64,000 nt of DNA from Betaproteobacteria bacterium Ga0077526 (GTDB taxonomy: Bacteria > Pseudomonadota > Gammaproteobacteria > Burkholderiales > Ga0077523), in NCBI GenBank assembly GCA_001464765.1, contig LNDV01000029.1, forward strand, positions 62,001 through 126,000, in the 5' to 3' direction. The position numbers were made by a program, and so were the translations under genes. Below the pieces are notes generated by a model. That model worked only from the letters and a program-made list of their open reading frames with translations, was not told the DNA's origin and made no database searches. Below are positions 52,907 to 61,708 of the stretch, in pieces. Numbering within the stretch: the stretch's first letter is position 1; every line of letters starts with the position of its first letter.

Positions 52907-54403
52907 TCAGAAGTTGAAGTAGATGAACGGGCTCGCCGCCACGCGCGTGTCGTTGACCACGACGAGCAGCAGGGCGAGCATCGACGCGAAACCGAGCACC
53001 AGCCAGCGCAGTGCGCCGCCCTCGCGGCAGCGAGCGAGGATCCGCTCGCCCATGCGATTGGAATTCGGCAGGCCGACGGCGATGAGACCGAGAACGACGC
53101 AGTGGGCGACACCACCCGCGACGCCGAGGCCCGCGTTCCAGAAAAGCTTTGACTCGACTGATGCGACCGGCCCCATGCCGCCCATGCCGGCGAGCACCCG
53201 TCCCGCGCCGGAGAAACTCTCCGCCCGGAAGAACACCCACGCGATCACCACTCCGAGGAACGTGAGCGCCCAGCACGCGACCTTGTAGCCCCAGTTGCGG
53301 CTCCAGGTCTCGAGGCGGGCACCCGCGGCGGCCCGGAAGCCATGGTTGATGCCGAGATAGAGCCCGTGCAGCCCGCCCCAGAACACGAAGGTCCAGCTGG
53401 CGCCGTGCCACAGCCCGCCGAGCAGCATCGTGGTCATGAGGTTCACGTAGCGGCGCGTGCCGCCATGCCGGTTGCCACCGAGCGGGATGTAAAGGTAGTC
53501 GCGCAGGAACGCCGAGAGCGTCATGTGCCAGCGGCGCCAGAAGTCCGAGATGTTGAACGACCGGTAGGGCGAGTCGAAGTTGTACGGCAGGCGAATGTTG
53601 AACATCAGGGACAGGCCCACCGCCATGTCCGAGTATCCGGAGAAATCGAAGTAGAGCTGGAACGTGTAAGCGAGCGCGCCGATCCAGGCTTCACCCGCAT
53701 GCACGGCGGTGCCGCCATCTGCGGCGCCGAACACGGCATCGGCATAGGGACTGATGCTGTCCGCGAGCACGATCTTCTTGAACAGGCCGATCGCGAAGAT
53801 GGAGGCGCCGGCGGCAACGTTCGCGCCGTTGATCCGGTACGTCGACGCCTCGCCGAACTGCGGCATCATCTGCGCGTGGTGCAGCACGGGGCCCGCCACC
53901 AGGTGCGGGAAGTACGTCACGAACAGGCCGTAGTGCGTGGGCCGGTATTCGGCGATGCCTTTCTGGTAGGTGTCCGCCAGAAATGCAATTTGCGTGAAGC
54001 TGAAGAACGAGATGCCGATCGGCAGCGTGATGTGGTCGATGTTCCAGCCCAGACCGAGCAGGCTGTCCAGCGAGCCCACGAAGAAATTGGCGTACTTGAA
54101 GTACGAGAGCAGTCCGAGGTCGAAGACGATCCCGAGGATCAGCCAGCGCTTCGCCCGGGCTCGCCCCGGCGAGCCGTCACCGCCTGCGACGTTGTGCGCG
54201 ATCCGATGCCCGAAGAAGAAGTTCGCGGCGATGGAGCCCAGCAGCAGGAGCGTGAACTCCGGCATCCAGTAGCCATAGAAGAATACGGAAGCCAGGAACA
54301 GCCAGCCGGCCGCGGCAGCGTGCGAATGGCGGCCCAGCACGTAGAACACGACGAACACCACCGGCAGGAAGCCGCACGCGAAGGCTAGCGTCGTGAAGAG
54401 CAT
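52907..54403 (-). CDS. MBOAT (AlgI-type) O-acyltransferase
   Basis: This 498-residue polytopic membrane protein has about 11 TM helices. Family blocks: SYFKYANFF, TLPIGISFFSFTQIAFLADT, FPHLVAGPVLHHAQMMPQF, FDFSGYSDMAVGLSLMFNI, FWRRWHMTLSAFLRDYLYIP and the catalytic histidine in LWHGASWTFVFWGGLHG. In the AlgI model it moves acetyl groups across the membrane to the periplasmic SGNH partner, here the next gene. No alginate or capsule biosynthesis genes are adjacent, so the target glycan must be made elsewhere. Confidence 0.93.
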   Translation of the reverse strand: MLFTTLAFACGFLPVVFVVFYVLGRHSHAAAAGWLFLASVFFYGYWMPEFTLLLLGSIAANFFFGHRIAHNVAGGDGSPGRARAKRWLILGIVFDLGLLSYFKYANFFVGSLDSLLGLGWNIDHITLPIGISFFSFTQIAFLADTYQKGIAEYRPTHYGLFVTYFPHLVAGPVLHHAQMMPQFGEASTYRINGANVAAGASIFAIGLFKKIVLADSISPYADAVFGAADGGTAVHAGEAWIGALAYTFQLYFDFSGYSDMAVGLSLMFNIRLPYNFDSPYRSFNISDFWRRWHMTLSAFLRDYLYIPLGGNRHGGTRRYVNLMTTMLLGGLWHGASWTFVFWGGLHGLYLGINHGFRAAAGARLETWSRNWGYKVACWALTFLGVVIAWVFFRAESFSGAGRVLAGMGGMGPVASVESKLFWNAGLGVAGGVAHCVVLGLIAVGLPNSNRMGERILARCREGGALRWLVLGFASMLALLLVVVNDTRVAASPFIYFNF

Positions 54404-54521
54404 GGAGTGTTCGGGTCGGGTGCCGGAAGTGCCCCGGAGGGCGGGTCGTCGAAATCGTCCTGTTCGAACCCGGATTTACGGCTCGCGGGGCATGACCTTG
54501 AGGCCGTGCCCCTGCGGGCGG

Positions 54522-54878
54522 TCAGGGCAGGACGTGCTGTCCGCGCAGGCGCGGTCTCAGGGCATCGGGGACTTCCAGTTCGAAGCCCAGGATGGCGGCC
54601 GACAGGGACTTGCCGTAGTTGTCGAGGCACAGGCTGCGGGACACCCCGCCGCCGAGCGCGCCATGGGCCACGAAATTGAGCGCGGCGAGCCCGTCGACTT
54701 CATATCGGAGGACCGGACCGGTCACCGTGCCCGCGTAGTGGGCGAGGAAGCGATCGGCCGTGAGCTGATCCTTCAGGTACGGGTAGAAGTCCGGCTCGTA
54801 CGCGATGACCGAGATGTTCGACGTGTTGCCCTTGTCGCCGGAGCGGGTGTGGGCGAGGTGCTGAAGCTTCACCTTCAT
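54522..54878 (-). CDS. AtuA-associated small protein (ferredoxin-fold domain)
   Basis: This 118-residue protein has LAHTRSGDKGNTSNISVIAY at the N-terminus and NYGKSLSAAILGFELEVP near the end, the signature of the small domain that follows DUF1446/AtuA proteins as a separate gene or a C-terminal fusion. It begins 1 nt after the AtuA-like gene and is probably its subunit. Catalytic role unknown. Confidence 0.8.
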   Translation of the reverse strand: MKVKLQHLAHTRSGDKGNTSNISVIAYEPDFYPYLKDQLTADRFLAHYAGTVTGPVLRYEVDGLAALNFVAHGALGGGVSRSLCLDNYGKSLSAAILGFELEVPDALRPRLRGQHVLP

Positions 54879-54879
54879 G

Positions 54880-56235
54880 TCAGCTCTCGAAGAATTGGAT
54901 GGAGGGTCGGATTCGGTCGCGCGGCACCAGCGAGGACCACACGCCGATGATCTCGCGGGTGCGGTCCTGGTGCGGCACGCGCTTGCCGGTGTGCCCCACG
55001 CCGGAGACGGCCATGCCGTCCACTTCGCGGCCCACCTTGATCGCCTCTTCCCGCGTGCGTGTCCTTGCGGCCACACGCACCGCGATCTCGTAGGGTTCCG
55101 GCTGGTTCTGCGGCGACATCGCGCCATGAATGGCGTTCAGCCCCAGGAAGTCGATGCGGATCTCCTCCGCGTCGAGCTTCACGATCTTGAACCGCTCCTC
55201 GAGGATCTTCTTCGCGAGCTGGGCCCGACGCAGTGCACCCGGCCCCGCGTAGAAGAACATGTCCTCGCCGATGAAGCCTTCGGTGCAGCCGATGGAAACC
55301 TTGAGTGTCGGCGTGCGCGGCTTGCCGCCGATGTTGGAGACGCGCACCCGATCCGGGCCGACCTGTTCCAGATGGGTCGTGGTGAAGTCGACCACGACGT
55401 CGGGCGTGATGTAGTTGGCCGGGTCGTGCACTTCGTAGAGCAGCTGCTCCTTGACCGTCATGAGGTTCACGGCGCCGCCGGTCCCCGCGACCTTGGTGAG
55501 CACCGCGCTGCCGTCGGGCATGACCTCGGCGATGGGGAAGCCGAAGTTCCAGGGTTCCGGCACGTCCTTGAAGCCCGGATCGGAGAAGTAGCCGCCCGTC
55601 ACCTGCGCGCCGCACTCCATGAGATGCCCGAGACCGTTGCCGGCGCCGAGGCGGGTGTGATCGAGGGCGTCCCAGCCGAACTCGTACATCATCGGCGCCA
55701 TGAAGATCGAGGGATCGGCCACGCGCCCGGTGACGACGATCTGCGCGCCTTGCTTTAACGCCGCCACGATGGGCTCGGCGCCGAGGTACACCTCGGCGGA
55801 CACGAGGGATGGCGTAAGCGTGGACGTGGGCTTGCCGTTCTCCAGTATGGTGTCAGTGAGTTCGAGCACGCGGTCGGTGATGAGCGAGCCGTTCACGGCA
55901 GCGACCTTCACGCCCTTCGCGCCGAAATGACGCAACCAGTGCACGATCCGCTCGGCAGCGCCGTTCGGATTGATCCACCCCTGGTTCGAGATGATCTTCG
56001 TGCCGCGGCGCAGGCAACCCGGCAGCACACCGCGCAAGCGATCGTCCAGGTAGGTGTCATAACCGGGAAAGGTCGGGTCGCGGCGCGAGCGCACCTGCGC
56101 GGCGGAGATCGTGGCCTCCGCCATGGTCTCGAAACAGAGATAGTCCAGGTCGCCCTGTTCTGCGCTGAGAATCGCGGGTTCCACACGGTCGCCCCACCAG
56201 GCCGATCCGGCGCCGATGCGCAATGGTTGCTTCAA
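54880..56235 (-). CDS. AtuA-like acyclic terpene utilisation protein (DUF1446)
   Basis: This 451-residue member of the DUF1446/AtuA family has LRIGAGSAWWGDRVEPAILS, GDLDYLCFETMAEATI, SNQGWINPNGAAER and VTGRVADPSIFMAPMMYEFG. Start: TTG at 56235 with GGAGG 8 nt upstream; no ATG fits the family N-terminus. Pseudomonas AtuA is encoded with citronellol/geraniol degradation enzymes but its reaction is unknown. None of the other Atu enzymes is present here; the divergent neighbour is a Liv-type ABC importer. Confidence 0.85.
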   Translation of the reverse strand: MKQPLRIGAGSAWWGDRVEPAILSAEQGDLDYLCFETMAEATISAAQVRSRRDPTFPGYDTYLDDRLRGVLPGCLRRGTKIISNQGWINPNGAAERIVHWLRHFGAKGVKVAAVNGSLITDRVLELTDTILENGKPTSTLTPSLVSAEVYLGAEPIVAALKQGAQIVVTGRVADPSIFMAPMMYEFGWDALDHTRLGAGNGLGHLMECGAQVTGGYFSDPGFKDVPEPWNFGFPIAEVMPDGSAVLTKVAGTGGAVNLMTVKEQLLYEVHDPANYITPDVVVDFTTTHLEQVGPDRVRVSNIGGKPRTPTLKVSIGCTEGFIGEDMFFYAGPGALRRAQLAKKILEERFKIVKLDAEEIRIDFLGLNAIHGAMSPQNQPEPYEIAVRVAARTRTREEAIKVGREVDGMAVSGVGHTGKRVPHQDRTREIIGVWSSLVPRDRIRPSIQFFES

Positions 56236-56279
56236 GTTGAGTTCCTCCCTCGGTCGAAGGGTGTCGGTGCAGGGATGCC

Positions 56280-56300
56280 CTGTCAAGGGTCGCTTGACAG
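56280..56300. promoter_or_regulatory. Palindrome in the atuA-like / liv divergent region
   Basis: CTGTCAAG (56280-56287) and CTTGACAG (56293-56300) form a perfect 8-bp inverted repeat with a 5-bp centre. Each arm contains the -35 consensus TTGACA, one facing each divergent gene. -10 matches 17 bp away are poor on both sides. A shared operator for both transcription units is the likely reading. Confidence 0.5.
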
Positions 56301-56414
56301 TCGGCGGAGCGGCAAACGAACATCCGCAACGCGTTGCCGCTCCGGCGACACACATTCCGCAGCCGACCGGCCGGGGACCAACCCGGCAGGCGGCGAGCAG
56401 CAGGGGGAGAACAA

Positions 56415-57584
56415 ATGGGGTTTCGCACCAGATCTTGGCTGGCTGCGCTCGCGCTCGTCGCGAGCATGCCGGCCTGGGCGCAGTCGACCATCAAGATCGG
56501 CTGGCTGTCGTCGCTCACCGGGCCGTTGTCGTCGGCGGCCATTGCCGAGAACAAGGGCGTGGAGTTCGCGGTCGAGGAGATCAACGCCGCCGGCGGCGTG
56601 CTGGGTCACAAGCTCGAACTCGTCACGCGGGACACCGCGGGCGATCCCACCAAGGCGGTGAGCTTCGCGCAGCAGCTCGTCTTCAGCGAGAAGGTCCACT
56701 TCGTGATTGGCCCCGTGAACTCCGGTGAGACGCTTGCCACCGTGCCCATCGTCGCGCGCGCCGGCATTCCCAACCTGATCATCGGCACCATCGACGAACT
56801 GGTCGACGCGAAGAAGTACCCCCGAGCCTTCCGCGCGATCAACACCAACCGCCAGTGGATCGAGGCGGCCAACAAGTACGCGATCGAGGTGCTCAAGAAG
56901 AACAAGGTCGCCATCATCGGCGACACGTCCGGCTACGGCACGTCCAGCGCCAAGACGGCCACGGAACTGCTCGCGAAGGCCGGCATCAAGCCGGTGTTCA
57001 GCACCCTCGTGGATCCGAACAAGACCGACCTCACCGACGAGATGAACAAGGCGCGCGCCGCCGGTGCCGACGTGATCATGCCGTGGTCTGCTGCCACCGG
57101 TCTGCTCGGTCGTCTCATCAATGCGCGCGGCGACATGGGCTGGAACGTCCCGATCGTCGGCCATCCGTCCGTGATGGCGCCGGCGATCCGCAAGCTCATC
57201 AACAAGCCGCAGTACTGGGAGAACACGTTCGCCGCCGGGCCGGTCAGCACCACATTCCGCGCCGACGGCAAGCTGCCCGAACGCACGCAGGCGCTCGTGG
57301 ACAAGCTGCGTCCGCGCTTGGGCGGCGGCGAGATCGACTACCTGTTCTGGTGGGTCGCACTCGGCTACGACACCGTGAAGATCGTCGAGCACATGGTGAA
57401 GACCGCGGGCGGCACCGATCCCGCCGCGATCCAGAAGGCCTTCGAAACGACCCGTGAGCTGAAGGGCGCCTACGCCACCTATTCGTGGACGCCCGAGGAT
57501 CGCAACGGCTTCCCCGATCTCGACATCACGGTCAACGTTGCCAACACGCTCAAGGACGGAAGCTTCAAGGCAGCGCCCCGATGA
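56415..57584 (+). CDS. Liv-type ABC transporter substrate-binding protein
   Basis: This 389-residue periplasmic binding protein of the branched-chain amino acid/amide (HAAT) family has a signal peptide ending at AWA (about residue 22). The type I binding fold includes IKIGWLSSLTGPLSSAAIAE, LELVTRDTAGDPTKAV, VIGPVNSGETLATVPIVARA and a GDTSGYGTSSAK hinge region. GGGGGAG lies upstream of ATG 56415. It is first in a five-gene operon. The ligand could be an amino acid, aromatic or short-chain acid; it is unresolved. Confidence 0.9.
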   Translation: MGFRTRSWLAALALVASMPAWAQSTIKIGWLSSLTGPLSSAAIAENKGVEFAVEEINAAGGVLGHKLELVTRDTAGDPTKAVSFAQQLVFSEKVHFVIGPVNSGETLATVPIVARAGIPNLIIGTIDELVDAKKYPRAFRAINTNRQWIEAANKYAIEVLKKNKVAIIGDTSGYGTSSAKTATELLAKAGIKPVFSTLVDPNKTDLTDEMNKARAAGADVIMPWSAATGLLGRLINARGDMGWNVPIVGHPSVMAPAIRKLINKPQYWENTFAAGPVSTTFRADGKLPERTQALVDKLRPRLGGGEIDYLFWWVALGYDTVKIVEHMVKTAGGTDPAAIQKAFETTRELKGAYATYSWTPEDRNGFPDLDITVNVANTLKDGSFKAAPR

Positions 57585-58438
57585 TCGTGCTGGTCTCGGG
57601 GCTGGCGGCGGGCGCGCTGTTCGCCGCCACGGCCCTGGCGTACAACGTGATGTTCTCCACCTCCAAGGTGCTGAGCGTCACGACCGGGCATATCGCCATG
57701 CTGGGTGGTGTGTTCGGTGCCTACGTGATCACCGGGCTGGGGCTGTCGCCGTGGCTCGGGCTGCTCGCCGCGATCCTCGTCGGTGGGCTCTTCGGTTACC
57801 TGACGGACGTCATCGCAATCCGCCGCGTGGTGTCCCGCAGTGACGAGCATCTGTGGCTCCTCAGCACGCTCGCGCTCGCGACGATCGTGCAGCAGGGCGT
57901 AGGGCTGTGGTGGGGCACCGAACCGCGTCCGTTTCCGCGGCTCATTCCGCAGGATTTCTCCGCAGGCCTCGCCGATCAGAAGTACTGGCTGCCCATCATC
58001 GCCACCGGCCTGCTCGCGATCGGACTCGAGCTGTTCTACCGCCGCACGCTCTACGGCAAGCTGTTCGTCGCGATGTCGGAAGACACGTTCGCTGCGCGCG
58101 CTCGCGGGATCGAGACCGACCGGATCCGCGCGCTCTCGTATGTCATCGCAGGCGTCATCGGCGCTGTCGCCGGGTTTGCCGCCGGGCAACTCACCTTCGC
58201 CTTCTTCGCGCTGGGCCTCACGCTCACGCTGAATGGTTTCATCGCGCTTGCCGTGGGCGGCCTGGGCAGCAACGTGGGCGCGCTGGTGGGGGGTGCTGCC
58301 CTCGGCCTGCTCAACGCGTTCTCCGCCAACGCGATCGGCGGCGAGTACCAGAACACGGTGTCGGTCGGCCTGCTGATGGCGGTGCTGCTGCTGAAGCCCG
58401 AAGGACTGTTCGGCGCCCGCAACGTGCGGCCGGTCTGA
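57581..58438 (+). CDS. livH: Branched-chain amino acid ABC permease, LivH type
   Basis: This 285-residue permease has about eight TM helices. The N-terminal GLAAGALFAATALAYNVMFS, TGHIAMLGGVFGAYVI and the C-terminal GGLGSNVGALVGGAALGLL match LivH. Its ATG overlaps the stop of the binding-protein gene by 4 nt. Confidence 0.9.
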   Translation: MIVLVSGLAAGALFAATALAYNVMFSTSKVLSVTTGHIAMLGGVFGAYVITGLGLSPWLGLLAAILVGGLFGYLTDVIAIRRVVSRSDEHLWLLSTLALATIVQQGVGLWWGTEPRPFPRLIPQDFSAGLADQKYWLPIIATGLLAIGLELFYRRTLYGKLFVAMSEDTFAARARGIETDRIRALSYVIAGVIGAVAGFAAGQLTFAFFALGLTLTLNGFIALAVGGLGSNVGALVGGAALGLLNAFSANAIGGEYQNTVSVGLLMAVLLLKPEGLFGARNVRPV

Positions 58439-58460
58439 AGCTCCCCGCGCACCGCTGCCC

Positions 58461-59471
58461 ATGACCTCGTCCTCCCTGAGATCCCTCGCCGGGACCCTCG
58501 TCGCGATCGCGGCGGTTGCCACACTGCCCTGGTGGGTCGCGGACCAGTATCAGCTCCACCTCGCGGCGCTCATCGCGGTGTACTGGGTGCTCATCTGCGG
58601 CCTCAATCTCGTCGTCGGTTTCTCCGGGCAGCTTTCGATCGGCCACGTGGGGCTGCTCGCCATCGGCGCCTATGGGTTCGCCATCCTGGCGGGGCGCTAC
58701 GAATGGTCTCCTTACCTGTCGCTGCTGGCCTGCGGCGCGATCGGCGGTCTGTGCGGCTTCCTGCTGGGGCTGCCGTCGCTGCGGCTGCCGGGGTTCTACT
58801 TCGCAATGGCGACCATGGCCTTCGCACTCATCGTCGCGGAACTCACGCTCGCCCTGGGCGACTTCACCGGCGGCGGTGTGGGTCTGGCCGTGCCGCCGTT
58901 TCCGGAGCCGTTCGCCTCGCCGGAAGGGTTCTACCTCCTCGCAGCCGGCGCGGCGATCCTCATCACGTGGCTTACGCGGAACGTCGCGCAGAGCCAGTGG
59001 GGACGGGGCCTCATCGCGATCCGCGACAACCCGGTCGCTGCCGAATCCGTCGGCGTGCCGGTGTTCCGCATGAAGCTCCTGGTGTTTGTGGTGAGCGGGA
59101 TGAGCGCGGGGCTCGCCGGCGCGCTGTTCGGTTCGCTGCAGAGCTACATCACGCCGGACACCTTCGTGTTCGAACTGGGGCTCTTCTTTTTCGTGTGCAT
59201 CATCATCGGCGGGCGCGGCAGCATCTACGGCCCGCTGTTCGGCACCATCGTCCTCACCGCTCTGCCGGAGATGGTGGCGCCCCTCGCGAAGCTCGGCAAT
59301 CTCTTCTACGGGCTCGCGCTGCTTGCGGTCGTCCTGCTGGTGCCGGAAGGCATCGGGCGCGTGTTCGAGGTCCTCTCCGCGAGGTTGCGTCCGCGCAAGC
59401 TGGAGCACGGTGCGGTGGAGCCGGATGCCCGGCGTCTCGCGGAACTCCTGCGTGAGGAACGGTCGCGATGA
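58461..59471 (+). CDS. livM: Branched-chain amino acid ABC permease, LivM type
   Basis: This 336-residue permease has about ten TM helices. LNLVVGFSGQLSIGHVGLLA and GLIAIRDNPVAAESVGV are the LivM motifs, followed by GGRGSIYGPLFGTIVLTALPE. It lies 22 nt after livH and overlaps livG by ATGA. Confidence 0.92.
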   Translation: MTSSSLRSLAGTLVAIAAVATLPWWVADQYQLHLAALIAVYWVLICGLNLVVGFSGQLSIGHVGLLAIGAYGFAILAGRYEWSPYLSLLACGAIGGLCGFLLGLPSLRLPGFYFAMATMAFALIVAELTLALGDFTGGGVGLAVPPFPEPFASPEGFYLLAAGAAILITWLTRNVAQSQWGRGLIAIRDNPVAAESVGVPVFRMKLLVFVVSGMSAGLAGALFGSLQSYITPDTFVFELGLFFFVCIIIGGRGSIYGPLFGTIVLTALPEMVAPLAKLGNLFYGLALLAVVLLVPEGIGRVFEVLSARLRPRKLEHGAVEPDARRLAELLREERSR

Positions 59472-60223
59472 GTGCGCTGGCAGCGACGTCCGTCACCAAG
59501 CGTTTCGGTGGCCTCACGGCACTGGAGGGTGTGTCGGTCGAACTGCGTCCCGGCGAAGTGCACGGCCTCATCGGTCCCAACGGCAGCGGCAAGACCACCA
59601 TGCTCAACCTGCTCTCGGGGTTCTATCAGGCGGACGAAGGCAAGGTGGTGCTGCGGGGCGAGGACCTCACTCGCGCGTCGGTGCAGCGTCGCGCGCGCGC
59701 CGGCGTGGCCCGCACCTTCCAGAAGCCGCGGCTGCTCGGCACCTTGACGGTGCTGGAGAACGCCATGCTGGGTTCCTGGCGCGAGACGCCGCGGCGCCTG
59801 CTGCCGAGCCTGCTGTCCTGGCCCGGCATCCGCGGCGACGAGAAGCGCAACCGCGCCCGCGCCGCGGCTCTCCTTGAAAGTCTCGGGCTCGGCTACGCGA
59901 TCGGCCGTCAGGCGAACCTGCTGGAACACGCCGAGAAGCGCTTCCTCGAGATCGCGCGCGCGCTCATGCTGCGCCCGGACTTCGTGCTCCTCGACGAACC
60001 GGCGGGCGGACTCACCGGCCCCGAGATCGAACGCCTGGGCATCGTCATCCGCGCCTTGCGCGATGCCGGCATCGGCGTGCTGCTGGTCGAGCATCACACC
60101 GAGTTCGTGTTCGGCCTGTGTGACCGCGTGACCACCCTGAATCTCGGACGCCTGCTCTGCCACGGCACGCCGGCGCAAGTGCGCAACGACCCCGAAGTGA
60201 TCCGCGTGTATCTCGGAGCCTGA
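59468..60223 (+). CDS. livG: Branched-chain amino acid ABC ATP-binding protein, LivG type
   Basis: This 251-residue ATPase has Walker A GPNGSGKTT, Walker B VLLDEPAGGL and H-loop VEHHTEFVF. The signature is divergent: LLEHAEKRFLEIARALML replaces the usual LSGGQ-type sequence, so LSGGQ reads LEHAE. This atypical C-loop is seen in some LivG proteins and the partner LivF keeps a canonical one. ATGA overlap with livM. Confidence 0.9.
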   Translation: MSALAATSVTKRFGGLTALEGVSVELRPGEVHGLIGPNGSGKTTMLNLLSGFYQADEGKVVLRGEDLTRASVQRRARAGVARTFQKPRLLGTLTVLENAMLGSWRETPRRLLPSLLSWPGIRGDEKRNRARAAALLESLGLGYAIGRQANLLEHAEKRFLEIARALMLRPDFVLLDEPAGGLTGPEIERLGIVIRALRDAGIGVLLVEHHTEFVFGLCDRVTTLNLGRLLCHGTPAQVRNDPEVIRVYLGA

Positions 60224-60227
60224 TGCC

Positions 60228-60959
60228 ATGGGTGCGCCGCGCTCCACCGCAGCCCTCCTCGAAGTCCGCGATCTGCACGTCGCGTACGGCACCGCCGAGG
60301 TCGTGCACGGCGCTAGCTTCGACGTGCGCGCCGGGGAGTTCGTCGTCCTGCTGGGCCGCAACGGTGCCGGCAAGAGCACGATGCTCCATGCGATCTCCGG
60401 GCTCATTCCCAAGCGTGGCGGCACCGTGCGTTTCGCGGGCGAGGACATCGGCGCCGCGGCGCCGCGCCACATCGTCCGCGCGGGCGTCGTGCAGGTGCTG
60501 GAAGGACACCGCGTGTTCCATTCGCTGAGCGTGGAAGACAACCTGCTGATCGGCACCTACGCGCGCGCGCCGCGCGGCGACCGGTCCAAGCTCGACCGGA
60601 TCTACACGCTGTTTCCGGAGATGGCCGAGAAGCGCCACGACGCCGCCTCCCGCCTGAGCGGCGGGCAGCAGCAGATCCTCGCGGTGGCGCAGGGCGTGAT
60701 CGGCGATCCGAAGCTGCTGATCCTCGACGAGCCGTCGGCGGGCCTCGCGCCCATCGTCATCGATCGCATTCTGGATGTGGCGGCAGCGCTGTGCCGCGAA
60801 GGGATGTCGATCCTGCTGGTGGAACAGATCGTCGAGAAGGCGCTGCGCCACGCGCATCACTGCTACCTCGTGGACACGGGCCGCATCGTCGGCGAAGGTC
60901 CCGCGGATACCATGCTGGGCAGCGACGCGCTGCACGAGGCCTATCTGGGCAAGGCCTGA
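60228..60959 (+). CDS. livF: Branched-chain amino acid ABC ATP-binding protein, LivF type
   Basis: This 243-residue ATPase has Walker A GRNGAGKST, signature RLSGGQQQILAVAQ, Walker B LLILDEPSAGLAP and switch region LLVEQIVEKALRHA. GVVQVLEGHRVFHSLSVEDNL is the LivF Q-loop. It is the last gene of the liv operon, 4 nt after livG, and convergent with the Sel1 gene. Confidence 0.93.
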   Translation: MGAPRSTAALLEVRDLHVAYGTAEVVHGASFDVRAGEFVVLLGRNGAGKSTMLHAISGLIPKRGGTVRFAGEDIGAAAPRHIVRAGVVQVLEGHRVFHSLSVEDNLLIGTYARAPRGDRSKLDRIYTLFPEMAEKRHDAASRLSGGQQQILAVAQGVIGDPKLLILDEPSAGLAPIVIDRILDVAAALCREGMSILLVEQIVEKALRHAHHCYLVDTGRIVGEGPADTMLGSDALHEAYLGKA

Positions 60960-60992
60960 AACTCGCGGCAAGCGTCACGCAACGGCCCGCTG

Positions 60993-61481
60993 CTAACGGC
61001 CTGTCCGGCCTCCCTCCCATGCCCGATAGCGCTTGCCGGCCTCGGTGACTTCCTGCGGGGTCATGCCGGCGTCCACGAGTTTTTCGCGCGCTTCGCGGGC
61101 CTTCCACCAGCCGTTGGCGGCCGCCGCCGTGAACCACATGTGCGCCCGGACCCGGTCGACGGGGACGCCGTCCCCCTTCGAGTACATGTGCCCGATGAGG
61201 AACTGGGCGTGGTTGTGTCCGCCGTCCGCCGCGCGCTCGAACCACTTCGCGGCTTCGGCGAGATTGCGTGCCACGCCCTCGCCGCGCGCGTACATCAGGC
61301 CGACGTGGAACAGCGCGGAGATGTTGCCCTGGTCGGCGGCCGGCAGGAACAACGCGAGCGCCTGGTCGAACCGACCCTGGGCGTAGTGCGACACGGCCTC
61401 CGCCACGGCGGATTCGTCCACGGCTGCAGCACCGACGAAGGTGGCGGCCGTGAACAGCACGGCCGCGAGGAGCCGCCTCAC
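60993..61481 (-). CDS. Secreted Sel1-repeat (TPR-like) protein
   Basis: This 162-residue protein has a signal peptide (about 1-22) and two to three Sel1-like repeats: SALFHVGLMYARGEGVARNL, AAKWFERAADGGHNHAQFLI, then GHMYSKGDGVPVDRVRAHMW. Start GTG at 61481 overlaps the stop of the DUF2970 gene. A periplasmic protein-protein interaction scaffold is the usual inference; the partner is unknown. Confidence 0.83.
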   Translation of the reverse strand: MRRLLAAVLFTAATFVGAAAVDESAVAEAVSHYAQGRFDQALALFLPAADQGNISALFHVGLMYARGEGVARNLAEAAKWFERAADGGHNHAQFLIGHMYSKGDGVPVDRVRAHMWFTAAAANGWWKAREAREKLVDAGMTPQEVTEAGKRYRAWEGGRTGR

Positions 61482-61690
61482 TTGCTCGTGACGAAGTGGA
61501 CGAAGGTGATCAGCGAGGCGACGAAGATCGCTGCCCCGATGACGCCCATCACGATGACCTGCATGGGCGTGATCTTCACGACGTCCGACTGCATGTCGGA
61601 CTTGCGGCGGATGCCGAGGAAGCTCCAGAACACCGCCTTGGCGACGGTGAGGAGCGAGGCGTTCTTCCTGGGAGGCTGCTGCGGTTCCAT
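61478..61690 (-). CDS. DUF2970 small membrane protein
   Basis: This 70-residue protein has the AVFWSFLGIRRKSD block followed by one TM helix (about 46-66), the layout of the DUF2970 family found mostly in betaproteobacteria. The TGA overlaps the GTG of the next gene, so translation is coupled. Function unknown. Confidence 0.8.
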   Translation of the reverse strand: MEPQQPPRKNASLLTVAKAVFWSFLGIRRKSDMQSDVVKITPMQVIVMGVIGAAIFVASLITFVHFVTSK

Positions 61691-61708
61691 TCTGGCGGTG
61701 CCTGGGCG

